Of a stretch of DNA of 64,000 nt, positions 31,828-39,904 are shown one piece after another. Each line of letters begins with the position of its first letter. The stretch's first letter is position 1. This stretch comes from Rhodococcus erythropolis NBRC 15567 (GTDB lineage Bacteria; Actinomycetota; Actinomycetes; Mycobacteriales; Mycobacteriaceae). Made by a program: the position numbers and the translations under genes. The notes beneath the pieces were generated by a model. It worked only from the letters and a program-made list of their open reading frames with translations. It had not been told where the DNA came from and did no database searches. The DNA lies in contig NZ_BCRM01000028.1 of the NCBI RefSeq assembly GCF_001552595.1, positions 20,239-84,238 of the forward strand. The letters run 5' to 3'.

Positions 31828-32872
31828 GAATTCCCTCCAAAAATGCAGTCTGATCCGCTAGATAGCCGGGAGCGAAGATCGAACGGGGAGCAAGAACGGC
31901 CACCAGAGCCGACATCAATTCCGAGTCTTCGAGGTCCTTCTCCACAATCGAGTGAGTGGCGTCGGGGTACTTCTTGACCACCAGTTGCCCTGGCGAGTCG
32001 AGTAATTCGCGGTACACCCTTTCGGTATCAGCCACGTCGACGTTGACGTCTTGTCCGCCGATGATCAAGAGCACCGGAACCTTCACGGTTTCGAGATCGG
32101 CTCGCGCATCCGAGAGGTAGTTCTTTCGGATGAAGTTCCACCGGTCTTCGGTGAGACCGTCGGCCTCGCCGGAGGCCACGAGATCGTCGAACGATGCATC
32201 ACGGGCCAACTGATCCAAGTTCTTCGCACGATCGACCCGCGCTTTCTCGAACTCGTCGGCCGACGCATTTCTCTCGGAAAGTTCTGCAAGGGTATTGAAT
32301 TCGCCTTGTTGGAGCCAGTTGATCGCGGGACCCACGGCAATGACGAACGCTACGTCCGGGTCGAGGTTCACCACCTTGGGCATCACCCACCCTGCCTGGC
32401 TTGCACCCCACAGACCGATACGAGACGGATCGATATCCGAACGTCCCCGCGCCCACTCGATTGCCGCTTCCGTTTCTGCCGCGCGATCGTCCATGCTCTG
32501 ATCGAGCCAATTGCCCGGTGCCCCATTCACCCCCGGCTTGTCCCAGGAGAGTGACGCGTACCCCGCCTTTGCGAACGCCTCCCACACCGGTCGATAGAAC
32601 GTCTCATGTGTTGCATCGACCGGGCCGTCTCCGTGGACTAAAACCACGAGCCCGAAGGGACCGTCACCGTGTTCGGGCAGTGCAAGGACTCCCTGGAGCG
32701 GCACCGATCCCCCGGTGATCGTCACTTTTTCCTCACGGATGTCATAGGTGTTCTGGTACAGCGTCCAGCCCACCAGAGTCGCGATCAGAACAACGACCAC
32801 CGCCGGGGAAGTAACCATCCACCTGCGTAAACGAGGCTTACTCTTGCCCTCGCTCATCGATTCCGCTGCCAT
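31820..32872 (-). CDS. Membrane-anchored alpha/beta hydrolase
   Basis: A 350-residue protein with one N-terminal membrane segment (about 20-42, VTSPAVVVVLIATLVGWTLY), so the catalytic domain probably faces outward. The hydrolase core shows LVVLVHGDGPVD (oxyanion region), the nucleophile elbow GASQAG near residue 155, and the late acid and base in GGQDVNVD and DATHSIV. The form resembles the BAAT/dienelactone-type esterases. GGGCGGGAAG precedes the ATG. It overlaps the saccharopine-dehydrogenase-like gene and is divergent from a PaaX-like regulator. Confidence 0.8.
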   Translation of the reverse strand: MAAESMSEGKSKPRLRRWMVTSPAVVVVLIATLVGWTLYQNTYDIREEKVTITGGSVPLQGVLALPEHGDGPFGLVVLVHGDGPVDATHETFYRPVWEAFAKAGYASLSWDKPGVNGAPGNWLDQSMDDRAAETEAAIEWARGRSDIDPSRIGLWGASQAGWVMPKVVNLDPDVAFVIAVGPAINWLQQGEFNTLAELSERNASADEFEKARVDRAKNLDQLARDASFDDLVASGEADGLTEDRWNFIRKNYLSDARADLETVKVPVLLIIGGQDVNVDVADTERVYRELLDSPGQLVVKKYPDATHSIVEKDLEDSELMSALVAVLAPRSIFAPGYLADQTAFLEGIHG

Positions 32873-32961
32873 CTTCCCGCCCTAACGTACGAATTTGAAA
32901 CGATCGTATTGCATTCGATAGTACAGTTGTGGGCGAAGATGTCGAGAAGCGAGGAAAGGAC

Positions 32962-33840
32962 ATGGCGATGACCGACAGGGACGTCGATGTACCCACGAGG
33001 ATCTTGATCGAGGGACTACTGCGCACGGACGGAACTGTCGACGGACGCACCCTTTATGCCACCGCCGACGCCCTCGGCAAAACTGATCAACAGGTTCGGC
33101 TGTGCATCAAGCGGTTGGTCACCGAGGGGAAGTTCACTCAGGAAGGTCGCGGGCGGCAGGCCACGCTACGAGCAACGCCGAAAGCCCTGCGCGAGATGGA
33201 ACCCGACGTCGAATTCGTTCGGCTGGCCTATCAACAAGACCGCGACACTGTGACGCCGTGGGACGGGTATTGGCACCTGGCCGGATTCGCAATTCCGGAG
33301 TCGTCACGGAAAGCGCGAGATGCGCTGCGTACCAGGGTCGTTTACCTCGGCGGCGCGCTCGTCCAGGGCGGTCTGTACGTCTCGCCGCACGCCTGGGAAC
33401 CGTATATTCGCGATGCGGCCGCCGAACTCGACGTCGAACAGCACCTGTCTTCTCTTACCACTCGAGATCTGAAAGTGGGCATGCTCGAAGACCCTGTGAA
33501 GATTGCCGCGCAGTTGTGGCCACTGGACCAGATCGCTGACGGATACGAACGGCTACTCGACGTAGCGACCGCACGCCTGCACAAACTGCAGAACAGTCCG
33601 GGTACCGATGCTGTCACGATGACCATCGAACTCGCAGCGGAATTCACGCGAGCCATGGAACCGGATCCGCTGTTGCCACCGGAACTACTGCCCACCAACT
33701 GGATCGGCACGAGGGCTCGGTCGATCACTGCGCAATGCTGGACGCTTCTGGCACAGGTGGACGGTGCCGACGACTTACCGTCGCTGTTCCACCTGTACTC
33801 AGATGCAATCGGTGACGATCAGGACGCGAGCGTGCGCTGA
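32962..33840 (+). CDS. PaaX-like transcriptional regulator
   Basis: A 292-residue regulator of the PaaX type: an N-terminal winged helix near 8-60 (TRILIEGLLRTDGTVDGRTLY; DQQVRLCIKRLVTEGKF), then the middle domain DGYWHLAGFAIPESSRKARDALRTRV and the C-terminal part with WPLDQIADGYERLL. PaaX proteins respond to CoA thioesters. ATG 32962 with GAGGAAAGGAC upstream is preferred over GTG 32929. It is divergent from the hydrolase/oxidoreductase operon. Its 3' end overlaps the luciferase-like gene by 22 bp. Confidence 0.82.
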   Translation: MAMTDRDVDVPTRILIEGLLRTDGTVDGRTLYATADALGKTDQQVRLCIKRLVTEGKFTQEGRGRQATLRATPKALREMEPDVEFVRLAYQQDRDTVTPWDGYWHLAGFAIPESSRKARDALRTRVVYLGGALVQGGLYVSPHAWEPYIRDAAAELDVEQHLSSLTTRDLKVGMLEDPVKIAAQLWPLDQIADGYERLLDVATARLHKLQNSPGTDAVTMTIELAAEFTRAMEPDPLLPPELLPTNWIGTRARSITAQCWTLLAQVDGADDLPSLFHLYSDAIGDDQDASVR

Positions 33841-34433
33841 CGGGGTGGCAGTCCGAAACGCCCGAGAACCTCGTCGACTGCGGTGGACGGTGTGACAAGT
33901 CCGCGATCCTGAAGCCACGGAATGGTGCTGTCCACCAGATGCTCGAGCGTGCGAGGCAATGCGAGAGGCAGCAACGTAACGCCGTCGGCGACCTCGGCAG
34001 CTCGGATATCGGCGATCAAACTGCCGAGACCGGAAGGCGTTCCGACGTAGTGAAGCGAAACGGGAACCCGCGGCGCCGTCAACGCGCTGTCCAACTGTGC
34101 AAGCTCTTTACGGGCGGAGCGAGCTTCCGGCGCGATCAGAATCTCGAGATCGACCAGTACTGCGACGCTGTCGGGATCGCGTCCTTCTTCGGCGACAGCA
34201 GCGCGTATCCGTGCACGTTCGAGCTGTGCCTCACGCAGGTCCGCAGCGCGAATCCGAACCACATTGGTAGGGAATGAAGCTAAATCGAGAGGCTTTTCGC
34301 CCTCGGTGAGGTCCACCCAGTAGTCGCCGCCGATGATGGGCAGGTTGCCGGGTGCGCCCTCAGCTGCCGGATGGTGACCGGATCCGGTCAACTCGACCGC
34401 TACGTGCAGAGAATGCGAAGCGCGTGAAGACAT
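33819..34433 (-). CDS. Short luciferase-like (LLM) protein
   Basis: A 204-residue protein resembling LLM flavin-dependent oxidoreductases but only about 60 percent of their usual length. Recognisable parts are RIRAADLREAQLERARIRAAVAEEGRDPDSVAVLVDLEILI and the C-terminal DGVTLLPLALPRTLEHLVDSTIPWLQDRGL. The N-terminal barrel strands are missing, so it may be a truncated or non-enzymatic form. GGAGGTCTCAC before the ATG is a strong ribosome site. It lies downstream of the riboswitch-controlled PLP enzyme, with a structured gap between them. Confidence 0.65.
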   Translation of the reverse strand: MSSRASHSLHVAVELTGSGHHPAAEGAPGNLPIIGGDYWVDLTEGEKPLDLASFPTNVVRIRAADLREAQLERARIRAAVAEEGRDPDSVAVLVDLEILIAPEARSARKELAQLDSALTAPRVPVSLHYVGTPSGLGSLIADIRAAEVADGVTLLPLALPRTLEHLVDSTIPWLQDRGLVTPSTAVDEVLGRFGLPPRQRTLAS

Positions 34434-34531
34434 GTGAGACCTCCGAAAATCAGAAAAGTATGGGATGAGCGAGACGAATCGTCAGCTCGAACACATTCCT
34501 GACGAGGTGCGGCACAGATCGACATGGCGAC

Positions 34532-34593
34532 GGCACCACTGACCGAGAGTGATGCTCACTCTCGAAGGGGTGGCGGGGAAATCCGCTGGTGCC
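34532..34593 (-). other. Predicted three-stem structured element
   Basis: Within the 210-bp gap between the PLP enzyme and the LLM-like gene. An outer stem GGCACCA/TGGTGCC (34532-34538 with 34587-34593) encloses a 9-bp hairpin with a TGC loop (34544-34552/34556-34564) and a GCGG/CCGC hairpin (34573-34576/34583-34586). It looks like a three-way junction in the transcript. It could be a cis-regulatory RNA, an attenuator or an mRNA-processing site; no known class is recognised. Confidence 0.45.
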
Positions 34594-34643
34594 ATGGCTG
34601 CCATGCTAGTTGTCCGTTCGAGTTTTCGGGGACCGAGCTCAGC

Positions 34644-35969
34644 TCAGACGCACTCGGCTGCGCCGGCGTTGTCGTCTGCGGCTCCGAGGAAGGGGCGGGT
34701 CTCGGGCACGGGGTTCCACGCACCGGCAGTCTTGGCGTAGTTCCAATCACGCTGATTCGAAACCAGGATGTTCACGGCGTCTACCAACCGCGTCACGTCG
34801 TCCGAACTACTACCGAGGCCGAGGCTGGCGCGAACTGCACCGCCGGAGAGGCCGAGGCGTGCGAGAACCGGGTGTGCGCAGAAGCGACCGTCGCGAACTC
34901 CGATGCCGTGCTCGGCGGAGAGGAATGCGGCGATTTCGCCCGCTTCGAATCCGTCGACGGTGAAGGTGACGATTCCGACGGCGTCCGGTGCGTCATTCCA
35001 CAGTCGCACGAGCGAGACGCCCTCGATGGCGGACAATCCGTCGGTGAGCTGGGCCGTGAGTGCCTTCTCGTGCTCGGCGATGACGTCGAAGTCCAGCGCG
35101 TGCAGGGTTTCGCATGCGGTCGCGATGGCTGCCGCACCGAGAACGTTGGGGGAACCTGCCTCGTGGCGGGCAGGCGCGCAGGCCCACTCCGTGGACTCGA
35201 TCGTCACCTCACGCACGGCGCCGCCGCCGGCGAGGTACGGCTGAGCCTCGTCGAGCCAGTCACGGCGTCCGACCAGAACACCCGCGCCGAAGGGCGCATA
35301 GAGCTTGTGACCGGAGAAAGCGATGTAGTCGACGCCGCATTCCTGCAGGTCGATGCGACGGTGGGGAGCCAGCTGAGCAGCGTCGACGAGGATACGTGCG
35401 CCGCAACGATGAGCGATGTCAGCCAAGCGTGCAATCGGCAGGATCTCGCCGGTCACATTGGAGGCACCGGTGATTGCGAGCAGCGCTGCAGGCTTGGTGC
35501 ACAGTTCACCGATCAGACGCTCGATCGTCTCTTCGATGGTGTCTGCGGCGGTGACGATACGAGCGTCGTTCCACGGCAACAGGTTTGCGTGATGCTCGAC
35601 ATCGAGGACGACGGTGCTGCCGGGGACGCACTGCGCAAGCAGGTTCAGCGAATCGGTGGTGTTCCGGGTGAAGACGACAACCTGATCGTCGGCACAATTC
35701 ACGAAACGAGCAACGGATTCACGAGCGTTCTCGTAGGTGAGCGTGGAGATCCGAGACGCGTAGCCGGCACCGCGGTGGACGCTGGCGTATGTCGGCAGCA
35801 ACTCGGCGATACGGTCGGTGACCTGGGCCAATGCCGGCGCACTCGCGGCGTAGTCGAAGTTGGCGTAGGAGCATTCGCCACCCTGAACCAGTGGAACCTG
35901 CAGGTCAGCACCCGAAACCTTGGCAATCGCGGTGGTGCGGCAGGTGTCGGCACTCAATACAGCAGTCAT
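34644..35969 (-). CDS. SufS-like class V PLP enzyme under SAM-riboswitch control
   Basis: A 441-residue class V aminotransferase fold, cysteine desulfurase-like. The PLP lysine lies in FSGHKLYAP, the His stacking region in VVLDVEHHANLLPW, and a late Cys in the loop RDGRFCAHP, the position of the SufS catalytic Cys. ATG 35969 is chosen, with GAGGA upstream. The leader carries a SAM-IV-like riboswitch (36056-36140), so the enzyme is probably made when SAM is low and serves sulfur amino-acid metabolism rather than housekeeping Fe-S assembly; no suf genes are adjacent. Confidence 0.8.
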   Translation of the reverse strand: MTAVLSADTCRTTAIAKVSGADLQVPLVQGGECSYANFDYAASAPALAQVTDRIAELLPTYASVHRGAGYASRISTLTYENARESVARFVNCADDQVVVFTRNTTDSLNLLAQCVPGSTVVLDVEHHANLLPWNDARIVTAADTIEETIERLIGELCTKPAALLAITGASNVTGEILPIARLADIAHRCGARILVDAAQLAPHRRIDLQECGVDYIAFSGHKLYAPFGAGVLVGRRDWLDEAQPYLAGGGAVREVTIESTEWACAPARHEAGSPNVLGAAAIATACETLHALDFDVIAEHEKALTAQLTDGLSAIEGVSLVRLWNDAPDAVGIVTFTVDGFEAGEIAAFLSAEHGIGVRDGRFCAHPVLARLGLSGGAVRASLGLGSSSDDVTRLVDAVNILVSNQRDWNYAKTAGAWNPVPETRPFLGAADDNAGAAECV

Positions 35970-36055
35970 CGAAGACAATCCTCACGTTCAAGGACTCGTT
36001 CGTCGGGTGATGGCCCCGGAAGAGTCCGCGCTTGCCGCATTCGTTTTCGAACGCA

Positions 36056-36140
36056 GCCGGGTCGTCACCCGGAGCACCCCACCGCGGAGGAGGGTTGCCG
36101 ACCAGCAAGCCGGGGCTGAACACTGGTACTCGTGACCTGG
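36056..36140 (-). ncRNA. SAM-IV-like riboswitch
   Basis: On the minus strand the leader reads GGTCACGAGTACCAG, then GCCCCGGCTTGCTGG, CGGCAACCCTCC, GCGGTGGGGTGC and CCGGGTGACGACC. These blocks occur in the order and spacing of the actinobacterial SAM-IV riboswitch, including the closing helix GGTC.../...GACC. A -35-like TTGACA lies upstream (36170-36175 on the complementary strand). About 90 bp of leader separate it from the PLP enzyme; a GACTC...GAGTC stem there lacks a T-run, so control may be translational. Confidence 0.85.
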
Positions 36141-36197
36141 CAACGAGGATGGCAGGAACCTCCCGTGCTTGTCAAGACGAAGCCGCGAAGATCTCCG

Positions 36198-37733
36198 TCA
36201 GGGCGCGATGGTCCGGCAAGCAAGGTGGAGCGCGAGTCTCGTTTCCGGATCTGCGAGATCCACCGAGAGAAGGCGCTGAATTCTATCGATCCGACTCGAT
36301 ACGGTGTTGCGGTGCAAGCCCATTCGGGTTGCGGTGTGAGCCAGAGACGATTCTTCGTCGAGGTACGTCGACAGAGTCTCGAGCAACTCTCCATTCGAAT
36401 CGCGTAGCGGCGCGAGCAGCGCCGCGGCTGCGGGCTGAAACGTGTCGGTTCGCGTCCACGCCAGCAGCAACTGCGCCAGCCCCAGGCGGTCCACGTGCAG
36501 GAAGCGGCCTGTCTGCGACCTCGAACCCGCGAGCCGAGCGGCATCCCCGGCCTCAGACAGGGACGCACCGATTCCAGCCGGACCGTCGTGTGCGCGTCCC
36601 ACACCGACCCAGGTCTCCATCGTGGGTTCCAACCTCGCCTGAGCTGCACGGATGCTCTCGGCGATCCTGGTGATCGACTCCGGTCGCGGCTCGCCCGGCA
36701 GAGTGGTCCACGCTGCCCAGCCGTCAGCCTGTTCCACGACATTGGCGTCGATTCCCTCGGCGGCGAGGGCGTCTGCGACCTCACTGCGCCTGGCCACCAG
36801 GTCGACCTCACCGACCGCCAGGACTTTGATGCCGATATGCCATCCGTCCAGTGCCCAACCCGCGTCGAGTGCGCGCCGGAGCAGTCCGGGTGTGGCGTCT
36901 GCTGACGTGTCGATCAGTTCACCGAGTAGCGCGCTACGCCGGCGCGCTTCACGCTCGTCGACCATGCGTGCAACGGCCAGTCGGTGCCCGGCAGCCAACG
37001 AGGCCACGTCGAGAACCACTGAGAGAGAAGCCTCTTCGACGCTTTGACGCACCGGGAGCAGCACCGCCAGCCAGGGCTCTCGGGCTGCGCCGGACATCAC
37101 CGGGCACGCAATCAGGACCCCGCCGGAGTCCAATTCAACAGTGGTGGGCGCCCCGCGGCCCGACAACATACCGGCGGCTGCTCGATCAGCGTCGGACAAC
37201 AAATCGGCGCCGGTCAGCGGGCGTCCGGACGCGTCCAGGAGGATGAACGAACGCTGAAATGTGTTCAGCAGCACCGACAGAAGATTCTCGACGCTTCCGC
37301 CGGCCCGCTGGCCCGCGTGTGTCGCCCGCAGTACCGCGTCGGCCATCACCGCCCGCGAATTCGAGAGAAGATCACGAAGATCCACGCTGAACTGCCACGG
37401 GTCGGATACTCCGAGCACCACCAGTCCGAGGCGATCGGCAAGCAACGAGAGATTCGCATCCTCCGCCGCAGTGCTGTGTACCGCGAGCACCCGGCAGCCG
37501 GTCGCCGCCGTGCGTCGAAGGAGAGCGTCGAATCTCCACTCCCCGACGTCGATTCGATCGAGAATCACCAGAACTGATCCTGCACCCGCCGCACCCGACA
37601 CGGCCTCGGCTGACTGTGCCGATTCCCCGGTGAGCGCTCCCACTGTCGTCACGACGGGATCACCTTCGCCGGCAAGTCGATACAACCCGACAAAAATCGG
37701 GTTGTTCAGCAACGCCGACACACTCGCGCTCAT
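36198..37733 (-). CDS. PucR-family regulator of the DUF917 operon
   Basis: A 511-residue PucR/CdaR-type regulator. The N-terminal sensor region (SALLNNPIFVGLYRLAGEGDPVV) is followed by a central region and the C-terminal HTH near 462-500 (SLAHTATRMGLHRNTVSSRIDRIQRLL). ATG 37733 overlaps the stop of the upstream DUF917 gene (ATGA) and is preferred over the longer frame, which would run 200 bp into that gene. It is the last gene of the operon 36198-42879 and probably controls it in response to the imported compound. Confidence 0.82.
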   Translation of the reverse strand: MSASVSALLNNPIFVGLYRLAGEGDPVVTTVGALTGESAQSAEAVSGAAGAGSVLVILDRIDVGEWRFDALLRRTAATGCRVLAVHSTAAEDANLSLLADRLGLVVLGVSDPWQFSVDLRDLLSNSRAVMADAVLRATHAGQRAGGSVENLLSVLLNTFQRSFILLDASGRPLTGADLLSDADRAAAGMLSGRGAPTTVELDSGGVLIACPVMSGAAREPWLAVLLPVRQSVEEASLSVVLDVASLAAGHRLAVARMVDEREARRRSALLGELIDTSADATPGLLRRALDAGWALDGWHIGIKVLAVGEVDLVARRSEVADALAAEGIDANVVEQADGWAAWTTLPGEPRPESITRIAESIRAAQARLEPTMETWVGVGRAHDGPAGIGASLSEAGDAARLAGSRSQTGRFLHVDRLGLAQLLLAWTRTDTFQPAAAALLAPLRDSNGELLETLSTYLDEESSLAHTATRMGLHRNTVSSRIDRIQRLLSVDLADPETRLALHLACRTIAP

Positions 37734-38788
37734 TGCGCCTCCATCAGCACTGCGTCGTGGTCGATCCCGAAGGCCCGCGGGCCGACAACTTTCAACCTGC
37801 TCACATCTTCCGCCCACCACTGAGGGCCGGGCAGAACCAACACGGCCACGTCCTGCCCCTGGTGCACTGATTCGCACGAGACGAAGGCACCGGTCCGGAC
37901 GTCGAGCAACGTCACGATGTCCGGACATGTCGCAATCATCTCGCCGTCCGACGCGACGGTCAGGAACTCACTTTCGAATTCGACTCGTATCACCGCAGAA
38001 TCGTGTTCGAGAATCACGTTGCCCCGACGATCGCCGGCGTTCGGGCGACTACGACGCACCGCACGCACCCGGCCTGTCCCCATTACTCGCCCCCCGGAGC
38101 TTTCGGCGATCTCCCGCCAACTGCCGAGGGTCCCGACGTGCTGACCCAGTTCATATGCTCGGGACAGAGTTCCCGGAATGCACGCCTCCTGCACAGTCCG
38201 CGCATCGATCGACGCGATCGCCAGAGCGCCCCAACCGCTGGTTCTCCCGATCAACGACCGCACTGCTACCTCGGCGCCCAGCACATCCACTCCGTCGACG
38301 ACGGTAATGAGGCCGCCGGGCTGGGCGAGAGTGACCGGGCACAATTCCAACCCGGCTGCGGCGAGAGAGAAGTGATCGAGCCGAGGCATCGCTCGACCGA
38401 GCAGGTCCGCGTCGACCACGGGAATCCCCAACGCCAACGCCGCCGCAATGCCGGAGAGAGCGTTGAGTCCACCGCCTTCGAAAGTCATCACCGCGGTCGG
38501 ACGTTTACCAGTCCACCGCGTCAAAGCTGCTGCAGTGTCGGCAAACTCATGCCCGGAGGGCAGTTGCTCTTCCAAAGCCAGGGCCGATCCGACGATTCCC
38601 ACCGGCATGATCATCGCCCCGGACGGCAACTGGTCCGGCGCGATGACTTCTACCGACGTTGACGTCATCAGTGGACGCAGCATTTCCACGAACAGGCGTG
38701 GATCGCCGCCCCCACCGCAGCCCAAGACCACCGCCCCCGCTGCGATCGCGTCGAGGTCGGCCTCCCGGACCGCGTGCAGCCTGCTCAC
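37730..38788 (-). CDS. DUF917 (S-Me-THD-like) protein b
   Basis: A 352-residue DUF917 protein from a GTG start. Typical segments are AGAVVLGCGGGGDPRLF near residues 17-33 and PVVDADLLGRAMPRLDHFS. Pfam associates this family with thiohydantoin processing (S-methyl-thiohydantoin desulfurase-like), and members are usually encoded next to HyuA-type hydantoinases, as here. It is a paralogue of the next gene upstream, separated by 6 bp. Whether the two form a heteromer is unknown. Confidence 0.8.
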   Translation of the reverse strand: MSRLHAVREADLDAIAAGAVVLGCGGGGDPRLFVEMLRPLMTSTSVEVIAPDQLPSGAMIMPVGIVGSALALEEQLPSGHEFADTAAALTRWTGKRPTAVMTFEGGGLNALSGIAAALALGIPVVDADLLGRAMPRLDHFSLAAAGLELCPVTLAQPGGLITVVDGVDVLGAEVAVRSLIGRTSGWGALAIASIDARTVQEACIPGTLSRAYELGQHVGTLGSWREIAESSGGRVMGTGRVRAVRRSRPNAGDRRGNVILEHDSAVIRVEFESEFLTVASDGEMIATCPDIVTLLDVRTGAFVSCESVHQGQDVAVLVLPGPQWWAEDVSRLKVVGPRAFGIDHDAVLMEAQ

Positions 38789-38794
38789 GGCTCG

Positions 38795-39904
38795 CTATTC
38801 TGCCAGTACAGGTTGCTCGAGTGTCTCCACCGGCAGGAACGGGCGATCGAGTCCGAAGCTTGCCGGGCCGAAGACCGCCAGTGCCTCCGGTGTTCTCATG
38901 ATCGGCGGAGTCGCGATCCCGATGACCGCAACTCGCTGCCCGTACCGCAAGCCCTCCGTGGTGATGGGCTCGGCAGTGTCGGCCTCGACGATGCAGATAA
39001 GGTCTGGCACGATCGCCACCATTACTCCGGATTGCACGGCGATCAGATTTTCGTTCTGGAATTGAACTTCCAGCTCTTCGTCTCCGACGCCGGCGATCCG
39101 CACCGAACCTCGAGCGAACCCCTCATCGGTTCGCCGGTCGACATCGATCACCTTGCCGTGAAAGAGAACTCGCCCGTATCCGTAAAGCGTGTCGGAGAGA
39201 CCGTCCACCAGCGCCTGAACCGGGTCCACCCGCTGCTCACGTGAAAGCCTGATGGACCGACCGATGGCCAAGGCCAACGACAGAGTCCGTGGGATCGCCG
39301 TCCGCTTCACATCTGCACCCGTCATCGAGTACTGCGCGATATGCGCCATCCCACCGAACCTCGACGTCACCCCGCGAGCGAGGCCCTCCAATCTGGCGTT
39401 GTCGCTGCCGGTGTCGAAGATCGCCACCTCGTCGTGCTCGTTCGCCATGGCGAGCGGACTCGCCGAAATCCCGTACACCGAGAAGGTTTCCATCTCGAGC
39501 TGAGGAAAGGCTCGTCCCATCCCGTCGGCGTCGACAACCGGCAGTCCGCGCCGCGCTGCCACCAGCAACGGAATCATCGAATTGATCCCGCCGCACTCCA
39601 TCGGCATCGTGGCATCTGCAGTTCGCCCCGTGTGCTTCTCCAATGTGATCAGCGCCAGCTCGGGTTCGGTTCCGCGCGGCATCTTCTCGACCACGACGGT
39701 CGGTGCACCCATCTGCGCGACGGGGATCACCCACGCGTCGTCGTCGAGCTCCTCCGGATCCAGAATCGTGATTTCACCGGCTTCCCCGAGCGCCTGCGTG
39801 ACCAACATCTTGCCGACGAACGGATCTCCCCCGCCGCCGGTCCCCAACAAAGCTGCGCCCCTGGCGAGGTCGTCGAGGTCTGCCTTTCGTAGTGTCCAAC
39901 TCAT
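38795..39904 (-). CDS. DUF917 (S-Me-THD-like) protein a
   Basis: A 369-residue DUF917 protein: LARGAALLGTGGGGDPFVGKML near residues 12-33, PMECGGINSMIPLLVAA, and LPVVDADGMGRAFPQLEMETF. The match to the downstream DUF917 gene is clear across its length (GGGGDP, PVVDAD.xGRA.P, IPRTLS.A), so one gene duplicated. Its ATG overlaps the stop of the hydantoinase gene (ATGA), indicating coupled translation. Confidence 0.82.
   Translation of the reverse strand: MSWTLRKADLDDLARGAALLGTGGGGDPFVGKMLVTQALGEAGEITILDPEELDDDAWVIPVAQMGAPTVVVEKMPRGTEPELALITLEKHTGRTADATMPMECGGINSMIPLLVAARRGLPVVDADGMGRAFPQLEMETFSVYGISASPLAMANEHDEVAIFDTGSDNARLEGLARGVTSRFGGMAHIAQYSMTGADVKRTAIPRTLSLALAIGRSIRLSREQRVDPVQALVDGLSDTLYGYGRVLFHGKVIDVDRRTDEGFARGSVRIAGVGDEELEVQFQNENLIAVQSGVMVAIVPDLICIVEADTAEPITTEGLRYGQRVAVIGIATPPIMRTPEALAVFGPASFGLDRPFLPVETLEQPVLAE

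Noticed and set aside
34524..36119. 531-codon open frame opposite the SufS-like gene and riboswitch
   Set aside because: Antisense of a clear PLP enzyme; runs through the riboswitch and has no recognisable domains.
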